The translations under genes and the position numbers were made by a program. Below, piece by piece: positions 44,140 to 52,928 of a stretch of 64,000 bases of DNA. Numbering within the stretch: position 1 is the stretch's first letter; the number at the start of each line of letters is the position of its first letter. The DNA comes from Brevibacillus brevis. GTDB lineage: Bacteria; Bacillota; Bacilli; Brevibacillales; Brevibacillaceae. The stretch spans positions 1,082,001 to 1,146,000 of the forward strand of contig NZ_CP134050.1 in the NCBI RefSeq assembly GCF_031583145.1, given 5' to 3'. Below the pieces are notes generated by a model, which had not been told where the DNA came from, searched no databases, and saw only the letters and a program-made list of their open reading frames with translations.

Positions 44140-44457
44140 AGGAAGAGTAGGAGCAGTGAGCCGCGTACAGAGAGCCGCCCCACGTGCTGAAAGGATGGTC
44201 GCCCAGCCTGCTGCCGAAAATCACCTTGGAGCGGTGTCCTGGAAAAGGAGCGGCTGTATTGTAGCGCTTCCCGAGTAGAGGACAACGGATTCGTCCCCGT
44301 TACCGGACGGGAGTTCCTCCATGAACTTCACTTGAGTCTGTTTTTCGTGAGGAAAGCAGAAACAGCTGAGTGGTACCGCGATGCTCTCGCCTCAGCCAGC
44401 CATGCGTGAAAAGCGCTGCTGGCGGGGCGGGAGCTTTTTTGCGTGAGCACGGAACGG
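44140..44457 (+). promoter_or_regulatory. T-box riboswitch of ilvA (tRNA-Ile sensing)
   Basis: The antiterminator consensus appears as GAGTGGTACCGCG (44368-44380). It is followed by a terminator in which GCTCTCGCC-CAGCCAGC pairs with GCTGGCGGGGCGGGAGC before TTTTTT. In the Stem I specifier loop, GAAAATCACC places ATC at 44220-44222, an isoleucine codon. Isoleucine-starved cells should therefore read through into ilvA. The identity is consistent with the enzyme made. Confidence 0.92.
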
Positions 44458-44510
44458 AAGAATCGGGCCGAAGGATACAGGCAAAACAGGGAGAGAGGAG
44501 CATCACCCAT

Positions 44511-45758
44511 ATGCAAACAGTCAAAGTGGAAGACATCGTGGTGGCGAACCACGCGCTGAAGGACGTCATCGAAAAGACGCCGCTGCAAAAAAATAAGCTA
44601 CTCTCGGAGAGGTACGGCTGCAACGTCTATCTGAAGCGGGAGGATTTGCAGGTCGTGCGGTCGTTCAAGATTCGCGGCGCGTACCATTTCATCCGTAGCC
44701 TGCCTGCGGAGGAGCGGGAGAGGGGCGTCGTCTGCGCCAGCGCGGGCAACCACGCGCAGGGAGTGGCATTTTCCTGCCAGCATCTGCAAATCAAAGGGAC
44801 GATCTTCATGCCGACGACGACGCCGCGGCAGAAAGTGTCCCAGGTCAAGCTGTTCGGCGGATCCTTCGTGGAAGTGGTGCTCGTCGGAGACACGTTTGAC
44901 GATTCGTTTGCGGAGGCAATGAAATACTGCATCCAGGAAGAGCGCACCTTTGTTCATCCGTTCGACGATCCGTTGGTCGTGGCGGGACAAGGCACCGTCG
45001 GCCTGGAGATCCTGAACGACATGGAGGAGCCGGCCGATTTCGTATTCGCGAGCATTGGGGGAGGCGGCCTTGTCGCCGGTATCGGGTCGTATGTAAAAGG
45101 CGTCAGCCCGGACACGCGGGTCATTGGCGTAGAGCCGGCCGGCGCGCCTTCGATGAAAGCGGCTTTGGAGCAGGGCGATGTCGTGACGCTGGACGAGATC
45201 GACAAATTCGTGGACGGAGCGGCGGTCAAACAGGTCGGACAGCTCACCATGACCATCTGCAAGGACGTGCTGGATGACATCGTGCTCGTGCCGGAGGGAA
45301 AAGTGTGCACGACCATCCTGGAGCTGTACAACAGCAGTGCGATCGTGGTTGAGCCCGCCGGCGCGCTGTCGATTGCGGCGCTCGATCTGTACCGCGAGAA
45401 AATCGCTGGCAAAAACGTGGTGTGCGTCATCAGCGGCGGCAACAACGACATCGATCGGATGCAGGAAATCAAGGAGCGGTCCTTGTTGCATGAAGGGCTG
45501 AAGCACTACTTCATCATTAATTTTCCGCAGCGCGCGGGGGCTTTGCGCGAATTTATGGAAAAGGTGCTCGGTCCGCATGACGACATCACCCGTTTCGAAT
45601 ACACGAAGAAGAACAACAAGGAAAACGGCCCTGCGCTCGTAGGCGTCGAGTTGAAATGCACGGAAGACTATGCGCCGCTCATCGCTCGAATGAAGCAGCA
45701 CGGTATCCGCTACGTGGAGATCACTCACGATCCGTTTCTGTTCAACCTGTTGATTTGA
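44511..45758 (+). CDS. ilvA: Threonine ammonia-lyase (biosynthetic), IlvA
   Basis: A 415-residue PLP enzyme converting threonine to 2-oxobutanoate, the first step to isoleucine. The PLP lysine is in RSFKIRGAYHF near residue 50, with SAGNHAQGVAF (phosphate/substrate loop) and the glycine-rich SIGGGGLVAGIGSYV. The C-terminal domain carries a single ACT-like regulatory segment (LKHYFIINFPQRAGALREFMEKVLG), the Bacillus-type short form. GAGAGGAG precedes ATG 44511. Expression is under T-box control. Confidence 0.95.
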   Translation: MQTVKVEDIVVANHALKDVIEKTPLQKNKLLSERYGCNVYLKREDLQVVRSFKIRGAYHFIRSLPAEERERGVVCASAGNHAQGVAFSCQHLQIKGTIFMPTTTPRQKVSQVKLFGGSFVEVVLVGDTFDDSFAEAMKYCIQEERTFVHPFDDPLVVAGQGTVGLEILNDMEEPADFVFASIGGGGLVAGIGSYVKGVSPDTRVIGVEPAGAPSMKAALEQGDVVTLDEIDKFVDGAAVKQVGQLTMTICKDVLDDIVLVPEGKVCTTILELYNSSAIVVEPAGALSIAALDLYREKIAGKNVVCVISGGNNDIDRMQEIKERSLLHEGLKHYFIINFPQRAGALREFMEKVLGPHDDITRFEYTKKNNKENGPALVGVELKCTEDYAPLIARMKQHGIRYVEITHDPFLFNLLI

Positions 45759-45894
45759 ACAGAGTGTGTTACAACAGATTGCGAATTTGCAAAAATGTAT
45801 GAATACAGCGAAAAAGGGAGCAAATGGCCGTAAACGGGAGCGAGGAAACGATAATGCGGCGTAATGTATTATAACAAACTTTTATAAAACAGAT

Positions 45895-45930
45895 CCTGTT
45901 GTAATACAATACAGATAACAACACAACAGG
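45895..45930 (+). promoter_or_regulatory. Hairpin overlapping the yhfH-like ribosome site
   Basis: CCTGTTGT (45895-45902) is complementary to ACAACAGG (45923-45930); the right arm runs into the AGGGGG ribosome site. It could act as a translational switch or a protein operator. Confidence 0.35.
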
Positions 45931-45941
45931 GGGTTTTATCG

Positions 45942-46103
45942 ATGACGCCAATCACGACTTTCTTCCGCAACCTGGAAGCCAAATGCTGCGCGGCTTGCGG
46001 CCAAACGATCCACGAGCAGGCAGAATCGTACGCGAATGAATGCTCCGACTGCCAGGAAAAGATGAGCTACGACGCCTACAAGTATTATCATTTGAAAAAA
46101 TGA
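45942..46103 (+). CDS. YhfH-family zinc-ribbon protein
   Basis: A 53-residue protein, MTPITTFFRNLEAKCCAACG at the start and NECSDCQEKMSYDAYKYYHLKK at the end. CAACG and CSDC form a four-cysteine zinc ribbon, with the IHEQAESYANE linker, matching Bacillus YhfH-type proteins. AGGGGG lies 11 bases upstream. Function unknown; often stress-induced. Confidence 0.85.
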   Translation: MTPITTFFRNLEAKCCAACGQTIHEQAESYANECSDCQEKMSYDAYKYYHLKK

Positions 46104-46242
46104 TGAGGCGAGATCATACGTGAGGTGTACCCGATGAACAGAGGGGTGCGCCTTTTTTGTTTGCAGGGAAAGGCGTCCACTCGGCTGCTGCTCGGCTGTG
46201 GGGCAGATATCAACGGGCGGCGGGAGGATCGGGAGGGCAAAC

Positions 46243-46280
46243 GCAAAAGCCGCTGAGGATCAGTCCGCAGCGGCTTTTGC
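46243..46280. terminator. Terminator between the YhfH gene and the following minus-strand gene
   Basis: GCAAAAGCCGCTG..CAGCGGCTTTTGC, a perfect 13-bp stem; T-tract inside the stem base. Confidence 0.7.
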
Positions 46281-46288
46281 GCTCCTCG

Positions 46289-46600
46289 TCAGCGTTGTCT
46301 GGAGGAGCCGGAAGGGGCATAGGCTTGTTTTTTGACGTAGTCGATCAGGCCGAGCTGAAATCCTTCCTGGGTCAGAAGGCGCTGGGCCTCGTACGTCCCC
46401 GAATAGAACGCTTGCACGTTCGGGTCGTTTTCCAGCACGTGCCTGCAGGCTTCGTCTGCGGACAGCTCCCTGTACCAGTCGGACTGCTTGATTTGGGAGA
46501 CGAGATCGTCATAGGCAGGCTCGGGCTTTTTCCACGGGTTCAGCCGATGGATGATTTCCCCGAAGATCGCGACTACGATTAAAATTCCGATGAGAAACAT
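46289..46600 (-). CDS. Membrane-anchored hypothetical protein
   Basis: A 103-residue protein with one N-terminal helix (FLIGILIVVAIFGEII) followed by a soluble domain, PWKKPEPAYDDLVSQIKQSDWYREL. The repeated YDDLV..W pattern and the final GSSRQR tail do not match a named family I know. GAGG lies eight bases before ATG 46600. Confidence 0.65.
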   Translation of the reverse strand: MFLIGILIVVAIFGEIIHRLNPWKKPEPAYDDLVSQIKQSDWYRELSADEACRHVLENDPNVQAFYSGTYEAQRLLTQEGFQLGLIDYVKKQAYAPSGSSRQR

Positions 46601-46759
46601 GGCTGTCACCTCGAAGGTTGGTTCCTCCTCATGTTACCACTTGGCTGCCGGGCTCTGCCACGGGGAAATAAGGGAGGCTTGCAAAACAGCGGGAAAGCGG
46701 GCATTCTAGGGAGGAACAGGAAGGCGGGGAAAGAAGACGCAGGTAAGAGGAGGGAGAGC

Positions 46760-47329
46760 ATGTTTCATCCCCTGGTGTTTGACAATATTCGGGTCGTTCT
46801 GGAAGGGGCGGTGTACGACCGTGACTTCGAAGGCGCGATCCTCATTACGGGACGCTCCGATGTCATGGATATGGCGACGTTTCAGCGCCTGTTTCAGATC
46901 GAGTTCAAACCGGCCGACGCTGTGGACCGGGATCCGGCAGTGCTGGCGCAAATACAGCTGCGCACCCAGCTGGCAGACATCGCTTCCGAACAGCTGGAAC
47001 AATCATTGACGGATCACATCGGCTGCACGATTTGCATCCATTTCCACCTGCCTCTGACGGATTGCGGCAAGATTCCGGATGAGGCGAAGGCAATTACGGA
47101 AATGCTCAATGATATTTGGGGGCATCGCCCCTACATTACCCACACCGTACGGGCACGAATGGAGGAGAAGCGGTTCGAGTGGCCGCCCCAGCGGATCGAG
47201 AATCAGGTGACCCTCGACTTTCATCGCAAAATCGACGAAGGCAACATCGATGATCTGAGAGGGCTGATCGACCACACTGTCCAATCGCTGCTCACCTTGC
47301 AAGCGTACGTGGAAAAGCAATCGAAATAA
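46760..47329 (+). CDS. Conserved hypothetical protein
   Basis: A 189-residue cytoplasmic protein, MFHPLVFDNIRVVLEGAVYD at the start, with GCTICIHFHLPLTDCGKIP in the middle and HRKIDEGNIDDLRGLIDHTVQSLLTLQAYVEKQ at the end. AGGAGGGAG precedes ATG 46760. It lies directly upstream of bioY but has a separate BirA-controlled promoter between them. Family not recognised. Confidence 0.7.
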   Translation: MFHPLVFDNIRVVLEGAVYDRDFEGAILITGRSDVMDMATFQRLFQIEFKPADAVDRDPAVLAQIQLRTQLADIASEQLEQSLTDHIGCTICIHFHLPLTDCGKIPDEAKAITEMLNDIWGHRPYITHTVRARMEEKRFEWPPQRIENQVTLDFHRKIDEGNIDDLRGLIDHTVQSLLTLQAYVEKQSK

Positions 47330-47370
47330 CGTAGAATCAGGCATTTACATTTCCACCAGACCGTATTATT

Positions 47371-47407
47371 ATTTTGTTAACCTTATTATATTTTCAGTTA
47401 ACAAAAT
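47371..47407. promoter_or_regulatory. BirA (biotin repressor) operator of bioY
   Basis: ATTTTGTTAAC (47371-47381) and its exact inverse GTTAACAAAAT (47397-47407) separated by 15 bases, the classical Bacillus BirA operator (TTGTTAAC..GTTAACAA). The right arm abuts the bioY ribosome site (TGGAGG). Confidence 0.93.
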
Positions 47408-47421
47408 GGAGGCTAGCACGC

Positions 47422-47988
47422 ATGAGAAACGAACGTTTGAGATGGTTGCTCTTATCTGCTATTTTTGCTGCGATTACGGCGGTATTGTCCCAGCTGACCA
47501 TCCCGCTCCCGTTCATTCCGATCACTGGACAGACGCTGGCAGTCGGACTGACCGCTACGATCCTGGGAAGCCGCTACGGCACCTTGGCTCTGGTCATTTA
47601 CACCCTGCTCGGGGCTGTCGGGCTGCCTGTTTTTACAGAGGCAAGCGGCGGGCTGCAAATCCTGGCGGGCAAAACAGGCGGCTACATCTTTGGGTTTATT
47701 TTGACGGCTTTCGCGACGGGGCTGATCTTGGAAAAGGCGGGTTTTACGTTGAAAAACGCCATCCTCGCAAATATCGTCGGCATGTTCATCACGCTGGCCT
47801 GCGGTTCGGTGCAATTGAAGTACGTCCTCGACATCCCGTGGGACAAGGCGTTTGCCTTTGGCGCGACTCCGTTCCTGGTCGTGGGTGTCGTCAAGGCGGT
47901 GCTGGCGGCCCTCATCGGCATCAAGGTGCGGGAGCGTCTGATCTCAAGCCGGCTGCTGCGCCTGAAAGAGACGTCCGTTCACTCCTGA
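47422..47988 (+). CDS. bioY: Biotin transporter BioY
   Basis: A 188-residue S-component of an ECF-type vitamin transporter with six helices. Family blocks are PFTG/IPITGQTLAVGLTATILGSRYG, GLPVFTEASGGLQILAGKTGGYIFGF (the biotin-binding G.GG..L.G.TGGYL motif) and a late KAVLAALIG helix. TGGAGG precedes ATG 47422. Controlled by BirA. Confidence 0.95.
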   Translation: MRNERLRWLLLSAIFAAITAVLSQLTIPLPFIPITGQTLAVGLTATILGSRYGTLALVIYTLLGAVGLPVFTEASGGLQILAGKTGGYIFGFILTAFATGLILEKAGFTLKNAILANIVGMFITLACGSVQLKYVLDIPWDKAFAFGATPFLVVGVVKAVLAALIGIKVRERLISSRLLRLKETSVHS

Positions 47989-48005
47989 ATACGAAATCCG
48001 TGTCT

Positions 48006-48033
48006 GCCATCCCGATTCGGGGTGGCTTTTTCT
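48006..48033 (+). terminator. Terminator of bioY
   Basis: GCCATCCCG..CGGGGTGGC followed by TTTTTC. Confidence 0.85.
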
Positions 48034-48098
48034 TTTGAATAAACCCCCTTTGGTGCCAGATACTATCGGGAGAAAGCCATGCATACCAGGAGGACACG

Positions 48099-49439
48099 AT
48101 GACCCAAACGATTACCGGCCCAAAAGGCCTGCCGATTTCCGGCAATCTACTGTCATTTCGAAGGGATCCACTGCAGTTCCTTCGCACGTCGGCGAAGGCG
48201 TACGGCGAAATTGCACACTTGCGCTTCGGTCCCAAGCGGCATGTCTACCTCCTCACCAACCCGGACCACATCAAAGAAGTGCTCGTCAGCAAGCAGGCCC
48301 ACTTTCGCAAAGGAAAAGGACTTCAAGTAGCCCGCGCCGTCGTTGGCGATGGAATTCTCACCAGCGAGGGCGAAAAGCATATGAGGCAGCGCAGGTTGAT
48401 GCAGCCGGCTTTTCACCGGGAGCGCATCGCCGCTTATGGCGGCGCCATGGTCCGGCAGGGAGTCGAGCTCATGAGAGAGTGGAAGGACGGGGAAGTGCGC
48501 GACATCCATCACGACATGATGAAGGTCACCCTGGCGATCATCACGGAGACGATGTTCGGGAGAAGCGTCAAGGAAGGAGCGGATGAAATCGGACACGCGA
48601 TCGACATCGGGCTCAGGTACGTTGCCAACAAAGCGTCCTCCTTCATCGACGTTCCGCTCTCGGTGCCGACCCGCAGCAACCGGGAATTCCTCGAATCGAA
48701 CGAGACGCTGGACAAAACGATTTACGCATTGATCGAAGAGCGGCGCAGCAGCGGCCAAACCGGAAACGACTTGCTCGGCATGCTTCTGGCAGCGCGAGAT
48801 GAGGACGACGGGAAAGGAATGACCGACGAGCAGGTGCGCGACGAGGTCATGACGATTTTTGTGGCTGGCCACGAGACGACCGCGAATACGATGTCATGGA
48901 TTTTTTACCTGCTTGCGACCCATCCGGAAGCGGAGCAAAAGCTGCATGACGAGCTGTTCAGCGTCCTTGGCGACAATTTGCCGACGGTAGAAGACATTCC
49001 GCAGCTTACGTACACCAACTTGATCGTTCAGGAAACGCTGCGGCTCTATCCGGCTGCTTGGACGATCAACCGGGAAGTGGTGGAGCCAGTCGAAATCGGG
49101 GGGCATATGTATCAGCCGGGCGATACGCTGATGATGAGCCAGTACGTGATGCACCGCGACGCCCGCTTTTATGAAGAGCCGGATTCGTTTCGGCCGGAGC
49201 GTTTTGCCGGCGATTTGCTGAAACGGATTCCTGCCTACGCTTACTTCCCGTTTGGCGGCGGTCCGCGTATTTGTATCGGAAACAACTTTGCGTTGATGGA
49301 GGCGGCTTTGCTGCTGGCTACGATCGCCCAGCGCTACCGGATGAGGCTGACCTCACCGGATCAGGTCGTGGAGCCGGAGCCGCTGGTGACGCTGCGTCCG
49401 AAAAACGGACTCCCCATGCGGCTGGAGAAGCGGACGTAG
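48099..49439 (+). CDS. Cytochrome P450
   Basis: A 446-residue soluble P450. It has the I-helix oxygen-activation motif AGHETT near residue 255, the K-helix ExxR motif ETLR, the PERF region FRPERF and the haem-binding signature FPFGGGPRICIGNNFAL with the axial Cys. No membrane anchor or fused reductase. The general look is of CYP102/CYP4-like fatty-acid hydroxylases; the substrate is unknown. No ferredoxin or reductase gene is nearby. Confidence 0.93.
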   Translation: MTQTITGPKGLPISGNLLSFRRDPLQFLRTSAKAYGEIAHLRFGPKRHVYLLTNPDHIKEVLVSKQAHFRKGKGLQVARAVVGDGILTSEGEKHMRQRRLMQPAFHRERIAAYGGAMVRQGVELMREWKDGEVRDIHHDMMKVTLAIITETMFGRSVKEGADEIGHAIDIGLRYVANKASSFIDVPLSVPTRSNREFLESNETLDKTIYALIEERRSSGQTGNDLLGMLLAARDEDDGKGMTDEQVRDEVMTIFVAGHETTANTMSWIFYLLATHPEAEQKLHDELFSVLGDNLPTVEDIPQLTYTNLIVQETLRLYPAAWTINREVVEPVEIGGHMYQPGDTLMMSQYVMHRDARFYEEPDSFRPERFAGDLLKRIPAYAYFPFGGGPRICIGNNFALMEAALLLATIAQRYRMRLTSPDQVVEPEPLVTLRPKNGLPMRLEKRT

Positions 49440-49615
49440 GAGGATGAAAGGGAGCAAAAGGCCAAAAAAAAAGGCATCTTTTCACGAACGGAATGTGCCG
49501 CTGTGTGTCAGATACCGAACTGGGGGTTATTTATCACTGAAAGCAACATGCTTACGAGAAGTACTATATCAAACAAAAATAAAGAGTATGTTAACTGGAT
49601 ATAAATCAAAATAAA

Positions 49616-50995
49616 CTAGTTATGGTAGAAGGGGATGGTGAAGGAGAAACTGCTTCCTATCCCCAATTCGCTGATGACGCTCATCTCCCCGCCGTGACGG
49701 CGCACGATGCTCTGGCAGATCGTAAGGCCGAGGCCCGTTCCGCCGCTGTTGCGGTTGCGCGATTTTTCCGCCCGATAAAACTTGGTGAACACCTTGGGCA
49801 AATCTTCAGGGGAAATCCCTTCGCCTTTGTCGATCACGGAAAACAGGACGTGGCCTTCCCGCTGATCGCACGTGATCAGGATCGAGCCGTTCGGCTTGTT
49901 GTAGTAGATCGCATTGTTGAGCAGATTTTCCATGACCCGGCGCAGCTTTGCTTCGTCCGCATCGATGTGCAGCTCGTTCGACACCCGCAGCTTCCATTGG
50001 AAACCGAGTCCGGCTTCCTGGATGCGGGTCACGTAATCCTCGATAATCCCTTTCATGAAGCCTTTGACGTGGATGCGGCTGATGTTCAGGCGCACCTCGA
50101 TGCTCTGCTGGGTGTAGTCCTGCAGCTCATCCAGCAAGTCCTCCAGATCAGCAGTCTTGAGCTCGATCTTTTTCATCTGCTTCTGGATCCGCTGCAAATC
50201 GGTTACGCGGCCGGAGCCGATATAGGAAGCGTACCCTTTAATTGTCGTCAACGGAGTGCGGAAGTCGTGGGCAATAGCGGCAATCAGCTCAGACTGGCGC
50301 TCCTCGGAAAAGCGCAGCTCGTCGACCATATCCCCGAAGTAGCGGAAGAGCTGGCCGAATTCATCGTGCGAGCGGTAGGTGAAGGAAACAAGCCGCTTGC
50401 CTTCCCGAATCTCCTGCGTTACCCGCGACAGCTCGCTGACGGGCCGCAATATCCAGCGGACGAACAAGGCCAAGAGGATCAGGCCGACAAGCAAAATGCT
50501 CCCGTAAATAAACCAGAGCATCATGGACACGCCCTTCGTCGCCATGATGTCGTAGTCGTCCGTGTAGAAGTAGATGACCGTCTCGCCTTCGTGGGGTGGC
50601 TCGTGCTGGAAATGGTATTCCGCAACGACTTTCAAATCGCTGTTTTTGGCAGAAGGTCGGTTGGGAGCAGACGGGGGGATTTTCAGGTTGTAGGCTTGCG
50701 AGACTTTGCTGTAAAGCGTATTGCCATTTGCGTCCTTCACGACCATCCGGTACATGACATCCTCAGGCAATTGCCTCTCCAGCTCCTGGCGCTCCGTCGG
50801 GTCCCTGAAATTGCTCATGCGCAGCAATTGGTTCAGCCGTACCTTTTCTGCCGTCTCTTTTTCATACTGGTACTGCGTATGCCGGTCGTTTTTCAACTGT
50901 TCGACGATGATGTCCTCGAAGACAAACTTGAACAGCAGAATGTTCAGCGCGAGCAAGGCAATGAAAGAAACGAACAGTTTGTTGCGCAAGCTCAT
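49616..50995 (-). CDS. Two-component sensor histidine kinase
   Basis: A 459-residue membrane kinase with two helices (about 7-28 and 160-182), a roughly 130-residue extracytoplasmic sensor, and HAMP (RWILRPVSELSRVTQEIREG). The DHp motif is AAIAHDFRTPLTTIKGY with the phospho-His, and the ATP-binding blocks are VMENLLNNAIYYNKP, VIDKGEGI and GGTGLGLTICQSIV. It follows the response regulator with no gap, its ATG directly after the TAA stop. It is an OmpR/PhoR-type pair of unknown stimulus. Confidence 0.94.
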   Translation of the reverse strand: MSLRNKLFVSFIALLALNILLFKFVFEDIIVEQLKNDRHTQYQYEKETAEKVRLNQLLRMSNFRDPTERQELERQLPEDVMYRMVVKDANGNTLYSKVSQAYNLKIPPSAPNRPSAKNSDLKVVAEYHFQHEPPHEGETVIYFYTDDYDIMATKGVSMMLWFIYGSILLVGLILLALFVRWILRPVSELSRVTQEIREGKRLVSFTYRSHDEFGQLFRYFGDMVDELRFSEERQSELIAAIAHDFRTPLTTIKGYASYIGSGRVTDLQRIQKQMKKIELKTADLEDLLDELQDYTQQSIEVRLNISRIHVKGFMKGIIEDYVTRIQEAGLGFQWKLRVSNELHIDADEAKLRRVMENLLNNAIYYNKPNGSILITCDQREGHVLFSVIDKGEGISPEDLPKVFTKFYRAEKSRNRNSGGTGLGLTICQSIVRRHGGEMSVISELGIGSSFSFTIPFYHN

Positions 50996-51718
50996 TTACA
51001 GTTTCTCCCCGATGAATACGTAGCCTGTCCCCCATTGTGTCTTGATAAATTGACGATTCATCTCCAGCTTTTCCCGCAAGTTTTTGATGTGAACCGTCAC
51101 CGTGTTGAGAGAACCGTAGCCATATCCCCAGACACGGTCGTAAATTTGCTCGCGGGTAAAGACGATGCCCGCATTCTCTGCCAAAAACGTAAGCAGCTGA
51201 AACTCTTTGGTGGACAGCTCGATTTTTTCGTTGCTGACATAGACCGAATACGTCTCTTTATGGATTTCCAAGTCCTTGAATTTCAATACGGTAATCGGCG
51301 AATGCCCCGCATCTTTCTCTGGCTGTTCCTCCGTATGCTTGCGAATGCGCTCGTAGCGGCGCAGGTGAGCCCGGATGCGGGCCAGCAGCTCTTCCGTATC
51401 AAAAGGCTTGGTGATGTAGTCGTCTGCTCCGATCTCAAACCCGACGACCTTATCGACCGCTTTGCCTTTGGCGGAGAGGAACAGGATCGGCAAATCCCAT
51501 TCCCGGCGGATTTGCGAGCAGAGCTCGTAGCCGCTCATGTTGGGCATCATGATGTCCAAAAGGATGAGGCTGGGCTTGACCTCCCCGTGCATGAGCAGGG
51601 CCAGCGCATCTTCCCCGTTCTCCGCCTTGGATACTTCAAATCCTTCGTTCTCCAATATATCTTCCAGCAATTCGATAATTTCCTGGTTGTCGTCCACAAT
51701 CAGTACGTGATCTTTCAC
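50996..51718 (-). CDS. OmpR-family response regulator
   Basis: A 240-residue regulator with receiver domain (VLIVDDNQEI, the phospho-acceptor in LILLDIMMPNMSGYEL near residue 54, LFLSAKG, Lys in DDYITKPFD) and C-terminal winged helix (LSTKEFQLLTFLAENAGIVFTREQIYDRVWG..NTVTVHIKNLREKL). Paired with the histidine kinase immediately downstream. A recognition site was not identified. Confidence 0.95.
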   Translation of the reverse strand: MKDHVLIVDDNQEIIELLEDILENEGFEVSKAENGEDALALLMHGEVKPSLILLDIMMPNMSGYELCSQIRREWDLPILFLSAKGKAVDKVVGFEIGADDYITKPFDTEELLARIRAHLRRYERIRKHTEEQPEKDAGHSPITVLKFKDLEIHKETYSVYVSNEKIELSTKEFQLLTFLAENAGIVFTREQIYDRVWGYGYGSLNTVTVHIKNLREKLEMNRQFIKTQWGTGYVFIGEKL

Positions 51719-51897
51719 CGGTACTCCCCCCAGTTCCTTCTATATAATAAGATTCGCACCATAGCGATCAAAATAATTTAATTACACTCGTCTATCATAC
51801 CATGCCTGGTGCGGGTAAGGGCAAGTAAACCATGGAATCCTATCATGCGTTGCGCATAAGTAAGGTCACCTCTTGACACCAGGTCTTAAATTTCGTC

Positions 51898-51936
51898 AGA
51901 AAAAGCCAGAGACATCTCGTCCCTGGCTTTTATTTT
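51898..51936. terminator. Terminator between the NlpC gene and the two-component system
   Basis: AAAAGCCAG-GA..TC-CTGGCTTTTATTTTTT; usable both ways. Confidence 0.8.
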
Positions 51937-51944
51937 TTGCCGAA

Positions 51945-52475
51945 CTACTGTTTTGGTGCTTGGTTTTCCGGCAGCGATGCAGCTTGCACCGTTTCTTTCT
52001 TCGGAGTCTCCGTCTTGGCTACCAGAGCGGGTACGTTCAAGCGCTTGGCTCCTACGTAACGCTTGCTCCAGTAGTACGGGTCGCTCAGCTTCGTGTTCAC
52101 GACGCCGCGACCGGTCTCCGAGTGCACGAATGTGCCGTTCCCGATGTAGATGCCGACATGCGACACGCTGCGGCCGTTGGTTTGGAAGAAGACCAGATCG
52201 CCAGGCTGCAGATCTTTCTTGGCGACAGGAGTTCCCAACTCGTACTGGGCAGCAGAGTTATGCGGCAGATCTACACCTAACGCATCAAATACATAGCGCG
52301 TAAATCCGGAGCAGTCAAAGCCCTTTTTCGATGTGCCGGAAGATTTGTAAGGGACGCCGTACAGGTCGCTCACCACATCTGTCAGAGGAGAGGTTGTCTC
52401 CTCGGCAGCTTGTGCAGCGCCGGCCCCCATTGCAAGCAATCCAGCGATGAACAAAGAAACTACCAACTTGCGCAA
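51945..52475 (-). CDS. NlpC/P60 family peptidoglycan endopeptidase
   Basis: A 176-residue secreted hydrolase. Residues 1-23 are a signal peptide ending AQA-A. The NlpC/P60 domain has the catalytic Cys in FDCSGFTRYVF, His in SVSHVGIYIGNGTF and a third polar residue in HSETGRG. There is no binding domain; a Thr/Pro/Lys-rich tail (TETPKKETVQAASL) ends the protein. It is controlled by a c-di-AMP riboswitch, as many Gram-positive wall hydrolases are. RBS GAAAGGAG precedes the ATG. Confidence 0.95.
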   Translation of the reverse strand: MRKLVVSLFIAGLLAMGAGAAQAAEETTSPLTDVVSDLYGVPYKSSGTSKKGFDCSGFTRYVFDALGVDLPHNSAAQYELGTPVAKKDLQPGDLVFFQTNGRSVSHVGIYIGNGTFVHSETGRGVVNTKLSDPYYWSKRYVGAKRLNVPALVAKTETPKKETVQAASLPENQAPKQ

Positions 52476-52494
52476 AAGAAACTGCTCCTTTCAG

Positions 52495-52640
52495 AAGCCT
52501 ACGAGGTTAGCTGAAGGGTTCGGTCGAAAGGACTCCCTAGGCTGCCAAGAATCGCAACCATTCACCCCAGAAAAACATGGTTCCCCCGTTTCCGCCAAGC
52601 GGAACTCGGCTATTTTCGATGTTTTTTTACACGCACTCCG
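52495..52640 (-). promoter_or_regulatory. c-di-AMP riboswitch (ydaO/yuaA class)
   Basis: The minus strand has the conserved pieces in order: a GGGGGAACC run, GGGGTGAAT, an AGGG..CCTTTCGACC core and GAACCC..CAGCTAACCTCGTAGGC. These are the hallmark blocks of the ydaO class. Binding of c-di-AMP usually switches the hydrolase gene off. It starts about 30 bases after a promoter. Confidence 0.95.
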
Positions 52641-52676
52641 ATAGGAATTCAACCCTAGTCCTGATTTTCCTTTTTT

Positions 52677-52705
52677 TTTATCGTTTGTTCACGTTTTTGT
52701 CACAA
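52677..52705 (-). promoter_or_regulatory. Promoter of the c-di-AMP riboswitch
   Basis: Minus strand TTGTGA (52705-52700), 17-base spacer, GATAAA (52682-52677). The remaining upstream stretch to 52928 has two hairpins (CCGTCC/GGACGG, TCGCCC/GGGCGA) and an inverted pair CTTCGTCTGACAAG / CTTGTCCGATTAG that may be LiaR-like sites for the following operon. Confidence 0.5.
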
Positions 52706-52928
52706 TATTTTGTCTGATCTTGTAACGAAATGGCTCGACAATGCAGGACTTCGTCTGACAAGGGAGAGGGAAAATGACTTGTCCGATTAGGGCAGGAAGC
52801 GGCATCCGTCCAAGGACGGAGACAAAAACCAACCGCTCGCCCGTTATGGGCGAACGGCGCATGGGGATACAATAAGGCCATAAGGTTCACACCTGCACCA
52901 ACTGATGGTGAATGGAGGGAAGCAAGGA

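Noticed and set aside
49622..51781. A 719-codon plus-strand open frame
   Set aside because: It is entirely antisense to the histidine kinase and response regulator genes, has no family similarity, and the minus-strand frames carry all expected motifs.
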